Below are positions 28,481 through 38,983 of a stretch of DNA of 64,000 bases, one piece after another. Numbering within the stretch: the stretch's first letter is position 1; every line of letters starts with the position of its first letter. The notes beneath the pieces were generated by a model. That model made no database searches and was not told the origin of the DNA. It saw only the letters and a list, made by a program, of their open reading frames with translations. The stretch spans positions 11,547,501-11,611,500 of the forward strand of contig NC_067287.1 of the NCBI RefSeq assembly GCF_020740795.1. The letters are read 5' to 3'. A program made the translations under genes and the position numbers. The DNA is from Apus apus. Its lineage: Eukaryota > Chordata > Aves > Apodiformes > Apodidae.

Positions 28481-30131
28481 GAACCCACAGGGAGGGTACA
28501 CCATGACGCACCACTCCATGCTTCCATGAGTCTTACGTTTCCCTGCATGCACCTACTCCTGGTCCATCTTTATTCATTTCCCCTTAGACGACACTTTACA
28601 GCCCTCCCTGCAAAGGAGGGCTGGGAGAACTCATGGAAAAGAGGAACATGGAGAAAGTTGGCCACAGACAGGGAAGAGTCAACTGAAATGGTCATTCCTC
28701 TATTACTCCACTCTTCCAAAAACTGTCCGATCTACCACAAACGTGTCACCCTCCACTGCTTTCACATATAGGAATTTTCATATATCGCTTCAGTTTCAGT
28801 TCCTCCCTCGAGGGGAAAATCTGAGGTGATGGAAACCAAAGCCTGTTTCACTCTACATACTTGTTTTCAAGAGAGATTCAATTATCACTTTGTTTATTTG
28901 TGTGTTGTGACAGTATTTGATACCAAGACAGAATCTAGAAGAGTCCCAGGCAGTGGTATATGTTCCAGTCTTCTGTAATGAATTGGTCTTTCAACTCATG
29001 ATCTGACAGTAGTTGTTTTGTATGTGGCATCTTCTCATAACTTTTTTTACCAGCAAGTGTTTGGAAGTGACCTGTGAATACAGTCTGCTCAGGATACTTC
29101 CATTTTTAAAAAACAATCCAGTTTCACAGAAACTAGGAGATTCCAAGTAGATCTCACACAAAGCCTACCCTCTAGCACCTGCTGGCCTTCAGCAACAACC
29201 TAAGCTATTTCTTGCCAGAATGTCAGCCTCTCATGATAACCTCCCATAAAATACAACGCTGGGAAGCGGTTTCAAGCTGCACACCTGCCTGACCCAGAAT
29301 TAGCATGCTGCCACTTACTCCAAGAGTACAAAGAGCGCTGGACAATTCATTGCCCCCATGTTTGAGGGTTGTGATAGCTGCATTTTGCAGGCAAGAGTCT
29401 TAATGTTTCCACTCTGCAGCATACTTCAGAAATCTGCGTTACGAACTAAAGCACTAGAGAAGGACACAACAAATAAAGCCACTTCGATATCATCAGGTAT
29501 GATCAGACAAGGAAATAATCCAAGACCACTAGCCCGTATCATCCTTCCCACAAAACAGAGAGAAAACACACCCTGGAAATCGAATCAAGATTCTGAAAGA
29601 CTAAGGAATGGAACCAGCTGAATCCCAAAGTTCGGAAACTGGACGGTTCCATCCAGCACCTGCTTCTGGGGCTGCTTCCACAGGATCCTTTGCAGCATTT
29701 GCAAGGGCAGCTGGAGCAGGCAGAGATAACGTGCCTGCCAACTCACACGGGCTCACGCTGCCTCAGGCTGCAAAGCTTCACCCAAAACCGCCGGTGCCCA
29801 CACACCCAGCCAGGAGAACGACCAGCCCCTGCTGCCACGGCTGCTGCCACGGCTGCTGCAAAGGCAGCTCTGGACAGGCCTGGGCTGCCACGCACGGCCC
29901 CCGGCCCGCCCGCTCTCCCGCCTGACGGCGGATGGACATACCCAAGCGACCCGACGGCTCCAGCGGCCGGACCCACGCCCCCGGGAGGGCGGCGGCCCGG
30001 AAGGCGGCGGTACCGGTGGCAAGTCGCTCCGCTCCGCAGCGCCAGCCCCGCACCGGGAGCCCCGCGCTGCGGCCCTGGAGCCGAACGGGTTCGGGGACCC
30101 CGGCCCGGGGGCCCGGGCAGGCGCGGGGCCT

Positions 30132-30150
30132 GCGGCGGCGGCGGCGGCGG
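30132..30150. repeat. GGC trinucleotide repeat
   Basis: About six tandem GCG/GGC units inside the CpG island; potentially length-variable. Within the predicted first intron of SEC22A, close to the donor. Confidence 0.85.
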
Positions 30151-30236
30151 CAGCCCCGGCGGGCGGGCCCCGAGCGCGCGCGGGCCGCGTCGCCCGGCAA
30201 CGGCGCGGGAGGAGGGGCGCGCGCTGCCCGGCTCAC

Positions 30237-30300
30237 CGGCGCGAGGCGGCGGCGGCAACGGCGAGGGCGCGCGGCGGGCCCCCGGCGCCAGGCATTGTGG
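30237..30300 (-). other. SEC22A: Proposed SEC22A first exon (5' UTR)
   Basis: On the minus strand, GCGCCG|GTGAGC at 30237/30236 is a good donor in the CpG island, the expected place for an untranslated first exon joining the acceptor at 24441. The 5' boundary is a guess, near TACCCACAATGCC (about 30300-30290). An ATG at 30295-30293 lies in it if transcription starts further upstream. Not confirmed by any transcript. Confidence 0.4.
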
Positions 30301-30336
30301 GTACTGTCCACGTCTGCCCCGGCGGGGGAGCGCCCC

Positions 30337-30400
30337 TCACGTGACGCGGATGCGGGCACGGCATTGGCCCGCGGGCGGGGCGGGGCGTCGCTATGGCGAC
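30337..30400 (-). promoter_or_regulatory. SEC22A: Candidate SEC22A core promoter motifs
   Basis: In the direction of SEC22A transcription: inverted repeat GTCGC-TATG-GCGAC (30400-30387, X-box/YY1-like), GC boxes (30386-30373), a CCAAT box (30367-30363), then TCACGTGA (30344-30337), an E-box close to the USF/TFEB-type site and followed on the plus strand by CGCGG. Arrangement and spacing fit a TATA-less CpG promoter. Factor binding is inferred from motifs only. Confidence 0.5.
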
Positions 30401-32685
30401 AGGCGGGGCCGGGCCTGGCGGCGGGGCCTCTCCCGGCCTCCCTCCCCGCTCCCGCCGCGCTCCTGCCGACTCAGCCTCCTGTGCCCCGGCCTGTGCCCGC
30501 AGCCCGGTCGGATGGGGGGCTGGGTGAAGTTTCCGGGCGCCGGTCAAAGGGGCGGGATGACCCGGCCCCGCAAGCCCGCAGGGTGCCAGGCGGGAGGCAG
30601 CCTGGCTAGTTCTCTGCTTCACACGTCCCGGGCAGCCCTGCCTTGGCCTCCTTCGCAGGGGAACTGATGTTTAGGAGTTGTGCGCTTTGGGATCTCCTGC
30701 GGAATAACTTCTCACTGTACTTGGCCGGTTTCCCCCCGGTTTAATAGAAGCGTAGAGAACCTGGCATGTGCCTGGTGTATTTAACTAACAAGATGTGTGC
30801 TTGGTGTTTTCTGACGGGGAAGCAAACGTAGCTGCCAACAGGGAGAATTTACAACGGTGACGTAGTTGTCACCAGAAAAAGTGCACGGAGCTGACACCAG
30901 CTGCTGGACTAATGTCACTCATCTCCAGACAAGTCAACCAGGCATGTTTCAACAACAAATAACAATACAAAACCAAAAGCTGGCAAATCTGATTACTAAT
31001 CCCAAAGTGAGGTTCCAATTTTAAAACATTTGTTATGGATACATGAATTATCTTCTTCATGTATTGCTCCTCGATTTTACTGTTTTCCTAACACATCACA
31101 CAGTTTTAGTCCATTGGCTCAAATGACAAACAAAAGCAGCTTATTTCCTCACTAAGGCTTTTTAATTTCTTCTTCCATCTGTTACTCCTTAACTATCCAA
31201 CTGCTTGGCTGGAGCGTTGGCATCAAGGTCATACACCTCACACTCTGGACTTTCGAGCTCTGCTGAGCTTCACAAATCAGGAGGGCAGCACCAAAGCTCA
31301 TCAACACCCTCCAGCCTCACATCTGCCTTCTCTAAGCAGCGTGATCTGTTTTAAATGGACACCTACAGAGACCCCAGATACCAGTGGGGTATCACTCCCT
31401 GCCCCTGAGACAATGTTTGTGAGTGTCAGTGATCCAGGTGTAGTGAAATGATCTCTTGAATCTTAAAACCAGGTGTAAGTTGCTGTTTCTGGAGATTAGT
31501 GTTGCCCTTTCAGCTTGCAGGCTCCCTCCTCCGTGCTTCCAGCAAAGCTGGGCCACGCTGAGGAATCAAGTTCTCTGTGTCAAACGAGGCTGCAACAAAG
31601 GGTACAAGGTTAACTAGGACCATAGAGTTGAGTAACAGAGGTGAAAGGCAGGCTGGCAAAAAGAGAAAAATTGTTTTCAGAGCGGACTCAAAATGAGCCA
31701 GGAAGGTGGTGAGGTGGGGAGTCAGGAGACACAGGTGGTGTGGAGATGTGGGAAGGGAATGCAGGTGCAGGTGAGTGGAGAGGTCACCTCAGGAGAGGCC
31801 ACCTGCAGGTGCTTGGGGAGGTAGTTTTGCTCTGAATGTAAAAGCAGAAAGGAAAAAGTGATATCCTGGACACCAGAGGAAAAAGACTCTTCTCTGAGCG
31901 TCCCTCTTGCAGTGAAAGCTGGTTGCTGGGGGAAACTGCCACAGATGTGGGCCATGAGCAAGTCTTGCTTAAGCCTCTGGATGGAGCCTCTGCATGTTGA
32001 AATAAGTGACTGCATTTCCAAGTTGATATCAAGGCCTGTCAGGAAGAAACTGTTCCCTGTCAGACTTTTGTAGAGCCAAGCATAGGAACGTCTCAGTCCT
32101 GACTGGGTAGGCACAGCCGTAGCATTTGGAAGATGATACGTTAATCTGAATAATTTCCAGAGACTCTTTATCCTGTATAAACAGAGTGCACAATATTACA
32201 AGCTGCTACACAATTGAACAGCTTCTGATAACATCCACTGTAGAGCTGAGAAGTAGTGATTGTTTAATTAGGGGCTGCCTAAAGGTTTGTGATAAGTGCA
32301 TACCTGTGTGATTCTAATTTTCCTACTTCTTCCGAATTGTTTCTCTTTCAACCCTAAAATTCTCCTGACCACTTGTAAATGTTTTAAAGGGAAAAAAAAA
32401 AATAAAATGAGCATTTTGCATTTACGTAAGCAGGGCTTCAAAAATAATACACATATCTATTAGTTAAGACTTACACATTCCTAGGGGGAAAAAACTAAAC
32501 ACTCTGTTTTCAGGTAAACCTGGCCCTGAGAGTTTAAATAAATTACACACAGTCACTGAGGGAGGTAGTGGCAGAGTCAGAAGTGCAGTTATAACTCTGG
32601 CACTCCCAGCTCTCACAGTGAACTTAAATCATACCTGTTATCCAGGAATTTACATGACTAAAAAGCCAGTTACACTTAAAATAGC

Positions 32686-32703
32686 TTTTTTTTTTTTTTT
32701 TTT
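32686..32703. repeat. Poly(T) run, 18 T
   Basis: Mononucleotide run in the intergenic region; no retrocopy structure seen around it. Confidence 0.9.
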
Positions 32704-33574
32704 GCTTGTCCCATTGACTCCCCTAGGACACGAAGACAGTAAAATGTTGTCAGAGGGGCCCCACCCAGTGAGTAAATCAGTGAAAGCTGCAGCCAGAGAT
32801 AAAACTGAGATTCCGAAGAAGTGAATCCAGTCAGTTCAAAGGGAAACCACGGTGGAGAAATGTAGGTGTTTCAAAAGGAGGAGGAGAGGTGAGGAGATGG
32901 GAGTGTGAGGCAGGGTACCTATAGAATCGGAGTTTGGAGGGAGCTGGATGGGAAGGACTAGTGTCACACTCCTCAGAGATGACACCGAGGTGTGTCTTCA
33001 GGAGTACAGAAAAATAATGAAGCCAGGTGGTTGCTTAATGTCTCATAATCCAGACGAAGGAAAAACGAACGGTGAACACTCCTGAGAGAAGCTGGGACGG
33101 GGTTTGTCTCACCCAAGTTCAAGGATCCGGAAATCGCCCGCTGGGAAGAAGCTTCTTGCTGCTATTTCTCCTCATTCGCTGCAGGGGGAGCAGGCATTTC
33201 CAGCCGCATGTATACGCTTCGGGTTAAATGACTAAGTGTAGGGAAAACAAACCCTTAGGCACTGGGTGGATTTGCTGGATATCTGCTGGATTTAAACACG
33301 ACTTTTTAAAGCAAGTTTCCGCAAGAAAAAAATCCAGCCTGAGGAGCTGGCAATAGCTGTGCTCGTCGGTGATGCAGTCAGAGGAGAAGCAGGAAGGTAA
33401 AGGTCTGAAAGGACCCTCAGGAGCTCATTCAGAAAATTCAACTTCAGTTTTCTTTGCAGCAAATTAAACTGTGGAATAGATTAGATTGCTGATCCACTTT
33501 GTAACCCATTTTTACAGGGGAAATGAAAGCCTTCTCTGATTTAGACTAATTAAACCCAAAGCCTTTCATCTTTT

Positions 33575-33645
33575 TTGAAAAAAAAAAAACAGCAACAACA
33601 AAAAAACCACAAAAAAAACCCAAACAAACAACAACCACCAAACAC
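33575..33645. repeat. A-rich / AAC-rich low-complexity tract
   Basis: A12 then CAGCAACAACAAAAAAACCA and similar A/C-only sequence to about 33645. Could be a decayed poly(A) tail, but no upstream retroelement is recognisable. Confidence 0.75.
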
Positions 33646-35299
33646 TTCTGTTTACTAAACATCATTATCCTTCTATTGCTCCTTTCTCTGGACTTTTTCT
33701 TTTTTTCTGTATTTTTATTAAAGGTTGGTGCTTGAAGCTGGAGGTATTACTCAAGCTGGTGCTTTAGCTGGAGACCAGTTATTGTGCTTCCTGTTTCTTG
33801 GATGCTAGTGCCAATTCCCATGAAAAAAACTGATTGGTTGAATCAGCGAATTTATGTTGAATTGGCCCAGCTTCATCACGAATGCTTAAAACCTCAAATA
33901 AGGCTCCTGAAATCATGGTGCTGGTTGAGAACCTGTGACTTTCTAACAATTCTGCAATCTCAAAAAATCGCATCTGGTTTTAGAAGTTTCGGAGAAACCT
34001 GTGTCCATAATCACAAGAGTTAAGATAATATTCACTGGAATGAACTGTTCTTGCTAACATAGCATCTGCAGAAGTGTGAGCAAGGTCATAAAAATCAGCA
34101 GCAAAATATCCAGTTTATTTCCTTGCTTCTCTTTTAAAAGCCTTCTCTGCTGATTCAGTCATAAGGGCCTGTGCTGGGCAGATGAGTTTCTTTCATGGAA
34201 CAATAGTGTTTAATTCTCAAGGGCCTTACAAGTCTGAAGCCACCCCATGTTGTCACATAAAGTATCTCACTGGTAACAAATGCAGATGTTAGAACAAAAC
34301 ACAGCGTTATCCCAATGGCTCTTGTTGCAGCAGGGCCCAGCATGATCTCCTGCATAAAGAACATCATATTTCTGAAAAGTAATCTTCATGCTGCATCTCA
34401 ATTAGTTGACGTGTTGTTCATGCATTTTTATTTACAGGGCTATCAGCATCTTGGGCTCATGGAAATAACACAAGTGAGCTTTCCTGATGATTGTGTCCCA
34501 AGCAATTTCAACAGTAACAGTCTCTCTCTGGAGCTTCTCTGCTTCCTTTATTTCCTCTCTGGTAGAAGCAGCTGATCTGGAAAGACACATGAATATACTC
34601 CTAGTACACATAGTGCCTTTAGTTCCCTACATGGCTGTAATTGAACACATTGGCAGATTTTGTGTTTAAATATTTTCATAGAAGGGAAAGTCATTCCAAG
34701 CTGATCACTTCATGAGGCCAAAAATTACATTAGGAGCCATTTAAACAGTTACAATAAATAAGAAAATCCTTATTTGCTTGTACCGTTGTGCCATAAACAG
34801 TATAATTTATCTTCAAGGAACTCTTAGTCCCTAAAGAAATTTGTCTTTGTATATAATAGCCACAACAAACTTAACTGAGTAAGAAAAAAGCCACATATGG
34901 CTTTGTAATCCACAGTTAGGATGTTCAATTTGAAATTTAATTCAGAAGGATAGGAAGGTTTCTCCAGACTGAACGGATTATTAGATACTGTAATATCTAA
35001 TAAGATTATAAGATGGAGGTGGTAGCTCACAATAATAGAAACCTGCTAAGACACAGGAATGTGCTAAGACACAGGCCTGGCAGGACTTCTGGGTTATCAA
35101 ATCCAGTCCCCAGGTGCTGCAGGCAACTGGAACACACAGTCCATTTAATGCATTTTGTGAGCTTCACATTAATACTAGGTATGGTTTTGCCCCTATCATT
35201 TTTACACCCGCACTGTGCAGGTGGAAAAAGAACACCTCATCCATAGTGTAAATTGTTCATGGCCAATTTATACCCACTTGCTCACATTCCAAATTCCCT

Positions 35300-35610
35300 A
35301 CCTTCAGTATTTCCCCTACCTGATGTATTTAAAAGAGTAATCAAACCCCATCTTGACCTTCAGCTGCTAAACAAGCTGTGTGCACACAGTTTCCTTCTAT
35401 GAAGGGTTCTCCAGTCTCCTCCTCATCTTAGCAGCCCTTTTCTGATTCCGTTTCTTTAACTTCATTGATCACAGCCATGTGTATTATTTCAAACAAAATC
35501 TTACTGGGGTATTTTACAAGGATGTTCATGCTTCCTTCGATCATAGGGAAGTCTCTCTCCCATTGCATTTTAGGGTTTCAATTGCCTTTTTCATGCCCAC
35601 CCTGCACTGG
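35300..35610 (-). mobile_element. Old CR1/LINE-like fragment, minus orientation
   Basis: The plus strand has TATGAAGGGTTCTCCAGTCT, then CCTCCTCATCTTAGCAGCCC and TTTTCTGATTCCGTTTC. This resembles the reverse complement of the CR1 segment in which a pattern like TCATAGGAGAGGTGCTCCAG is usual. Highly diverged; boundaries are approximate and family assignment uncertain. Confidence 0.45.
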
Positions 35611-38600
35611 GGCAAATGGTTAGAAGTCTTTCTGTGTTGTTGCAAGTTTCCTGCAGAATTTTTTCAGCTACTAACTCTCTTAATACTTCACTCTTCAAGG
35701 ACATTCAGTTCTTGCTGTGGGATATTCTGAACTTTCTTTATGCTGATGCTAACTTCCTAACTTGGTGACTTTGATAAATTTTAATAATCAGACACCTCTG
35801 TTTTCCAAATGAGTGATTAATGAAAATAACAATAACAATCAGTCTTAACACTTACTTCTTAGGAGCTCTGAATAATTTAGTTCCAACACAGTTCAGCTTC
35901 TCTTCTTCTAATGCCATGTATGCCTTACAGTTCCTTTATATATCAGACTTCTCCAGGTAGGAAATAGAATTTTATACACAGCTCCTCATCAACTACTTAA
36001 TTGAAGTCCAGGCAGTCAGATTTCCCCTCTTTGTCTAGCTAATTAATTACTGTATCAAAGAAAGCTATTAAATTAGTCTGGTATTATGTAGCCTTAGTAA
36101 ATGTCAATTCCATTTTATTCTGTTTTGCAGTGACTGTCATGACTTCTAAAACTCTCTCCTCCCACATTCTTTCCTAAAGCCTGACATGAAACATTGATGT
36201 ACACAAAGGAGAATATATTGTGCCTTTTGAGTGAAACCCATGGTTTATTTATCATTAGTATAGATTAGTTAATTACATCACTATGTGTTTTTGACTAGCA
36301 GGTAGGGCTGAGCAGCACTTATAAATATATTGAATGCCTCGCTATATTCACTAGCAAAAATGTATATGCAGCCTTCTTTATTCTAAATATTGCTAGTACC
36401 ACTTTTAAAAGGACAGGAATATAAATTCAGCAAGCTGCTCTAGCTGAGACATGGCCCCACATGGGACAGGTCTCTTCCTGAACGGGTTGGTAGTCCAACT
36501 CAAAACACAATAAATGTTGCGGGAAATCAGAGGACAACACATCCAGTGAGTGACTTGACTTGTAAGGGTGATCAGAGGAAATGGGCATGGAGGAAAAACA
36601 GACTTTGAAGAAACAGAGAAGAGTTGGGGAGGATTTGGCAGAGAGGTACAGGATGATTGTTCCAGATAGAGATAAATTACACATGGGATAGTCTTCTTTG
36701 TATTTAATTTTTAATTATATTGTGAGCACTACACAAATTGAAAGAGCTGGTAAGAAACTAAATCAAGAGTTGAATTTCAAGTCCTCTGCTGACCCAGAGA
36801 CTTTGCGTGTCCTTGGGCAAAACACTTTCTCATTTTTTCCCCTCTCACTGCCTCATCTGTAGAACAGAGATAACACCACCTCTTTTTCCCTAACCTGACT
36901 ATTTACATAATAAAAGCCTTTCCATGCATGACAGTCTCTTATATATTTGTACAGCATCTAGCATAATGAGGACCTGGATCTTAGGATTACAATACAAACA
37001 ATACACAACAATTAAGATTATACATCCATCCAAAATATACCTAATGAACCTAATACTGCAGTACCTCATCAGAGAGACATGGCTTTTATTACACGCTGAA
37101 CTCTGCTTCTGTGACTTCTGCACTCCCTCCTTTTATTCTGCCCTCTTGCCTACAGCAGGCTCTGGCACAGATGCGTTTTTTAGGAAAGTCAGGGGTCCTG
37201 TGGCTATCCTTTTATGGTCTCCTGCAGGTGGAAGGAGCAATGGACCCCAGAGTCCTGAAGGACCTGCAAGGAGCTGGGCAGCATCGCAGGGGCTCTGCAC
37301 CTCTGCAGCAGCTTTCCCATGCCCCCGCTGTGTTGAGCAAGGTCTGCCTTGAAGGCAAGTTGCTCCTCTTTGAAAAGGGAGAAAAAAAAGCCTCAGCCCA
37401 CAGTGTCTTGCCCATATTGCCACTGGGGAGGACTGCATACCCACTGCAGGCCAGCCCAAGCACAGAGCTTACCTTCCCTGGTAAGGAAATCCTACACTCT
37501 TTGATCAAAGAGTTCTCTGCTGTAGATTGTTGGACCTGATCATCCCATTCCACACTCAAGGAATAAGCATGGAATAGAGTAATAAGCATCCTCTCACCAG
37601 TAGCCTGGAGGCTACAGGATGGGGGCTTCATCACTATGCTGCACATTTTCCTAGGAAATGTTTTTTAAGAGTTTACATTCAGTCTGGAGGAAGACAGCTT
37701 CCCACGCTGGAATTTTTGGGGATTTGGAAGCTCTTTTTTGGTACGGCCAGGAAATAGTGCCAAAATACTGCTCTTATGGGAGGTGAAGCTGGGTCTGCAC
37801 TGCAACTCCTCTGCACGCTGAAATAGAGTAAAATGGAGGGAGCTGGTGAGCCCAGGCCTTGAGGCTGGGCTGGCTGTGCAGCTGCTTGGCATGAAGGGGA
37901 GCAGAAGCACAAACTAGGAGCTCTTAAGCCCAGTTTCCTTGTTTGCTTGCAGAATAAGTGACTGAGGGCACTCAACGTTTGCAGCAGTAGCCCAGCCATC
38001 TCTCACACCTTTCTCTCTTCCCAAGTTTTTTACGAACAAACAAAAGTGATGGCAACTGGATTATTAAGAACTGGACAATTTGGTCGCACGTACTGTGCGA
38101 GGAAGGTTGCCTTGTGTCATGGCTATTGTTGCTTCATGGGAACTGAGATTATCAGGTGTCTGTTACAAATGTTTGGCACAAGAACTAAACACCCATGCAT
38201 ACTGAAAGGTCCATCGACACGACAGGAAGAATTATTCAACTTGCAAGCAAAAAAATGACAAAGCAGAGGAGTGACAAATACTCGACATAAATCCAGAGCT
38301 CCAATTTAATGCATGGGATAAGGACCTCTGTTTCCAAGTGAAGACTCCCAGCTCTTGCAGTTTCTTACTTCTCCATAATTTAGCTGTGCACATATTTGGC
38401 ATTTGGAGTGTGACGGATTTCCACATTTGCTACCAAATGAGCTGCAAGAGCTAATCAGCTCGTGCAGAATTGCACATATTAATGAAGAAGGCTCTTCTGC
38501 ATGCCTGTGATGTAGACTCCCACTTAACTGGGGCACCAGAGACTAATTTGAAAAGATTTTGTTCACGTAGAAGCTTTTTTCCTGTGATGAATGCTTGCAG

Positions 38601-38951
38601 GGAATCGTGTTGCAGAGAGGGAGGAAGCAGTATCTGCAAAATCTGACTGAACAGTAATTACTGAGTGTTGGAAGAGCAATAGGAAAGATAATTTATTAGT
38701 GGCTTGAAGCTAATGAGAATAATTAGCACTATGATGCTTTCTAAGCAAACACAGAATAATTGTTCCTTAAAGAGCACCATCCCCCTTCAAGTGTGGCGAG
38801 TGCTCTGGGCAGGACAGAGGAATTCCAGGGGCAGGAATCTTAGTAACCAAGGACCAGGTCCTGCAACTGGGTGGAAACATCCAGGCATTCTCGTGGCTGT
38901 AATTATGGGCCAGCACTGGAGCTGCAATTCCCTAAATTTTGGGCTGACAGG

Positions 38952-38952
<1 letters not shown>

Positions 38953-38983
<31 letters not shown>
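38953..38983. repeat. Poly(T) run, 31 T
   Basis: Longest mononucleotide run in the window. If read on the minus strand it is a poly(A), but no AATAAA or recognisable gene copy precedes it. Confidence 0.9.

Larger units (their letters stand above)
24442..30236 (-). other. SEC22A: SEC22A first intron
   Basis: 5.8-kb intron between the proposed untranslated exon and the first coding exon. It contains a CR1 tail at 27.3 kb, a LINE-like remnant near 28.3 kb, and the left half of the CpG island. No other exon recognised. Confidence 0.7.
29740..30610. promoter_or_regulatory. SEC22A: CpG island at SEC22A promoter / first exon
   Basis: A sharp switch from AT-rich flanks to a strongly GC-rich, CpG-dense block of about 0.9 kb. 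It includes a GGC trinucleotide run (30132-30150) and GC boxes (GGGCGGGGCGGGGC, 30373-30386). It sits at the 5' end of SEC22A. Long open frames in it on both strands are a by-product of GC content. Confidence 0.88.

Noticed and set aside
28295-28771. 158-codon open frame as a host gene
   Set aside because: Its recognisable part is a LINE-like tail; the remainder has no family resemblance, so it is recorded as a repeat remnant.
29690-30667. Long overlapping open frames (up to 325 codons) on both strands in the GC-rich block
   Set aside because: Composition is Pro/Arg/Gly/Ala-rich in every frame, with no domain; stop codons are simply rare in a CpG island. Only the short minus-strand frame joined to the SEC22A splice site is kept, as a finding.
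31682-32114. 130-codon minus-strand frame in a G-rich intergenic segment
   Set aside because: No domain, no start context or neighbouring exon; an opposing frame covers the same bases. Possibly old repeat sequence.
32920-33000. Possible CR1 tail around ATAGAATCGGAGTTTGGAGG
   Set aside because: Similarity to the CR1 3' end is limited to a few words and no flanking CR1 sequence follows; too weak to annotate.
37111-37646. Overlapping 108-144-codon open frames on both strands
   Set aside because: Mutually overlapping frames on opposite strands, no family resemblance, no splice or promoter context; consistent with locally lower AT content.
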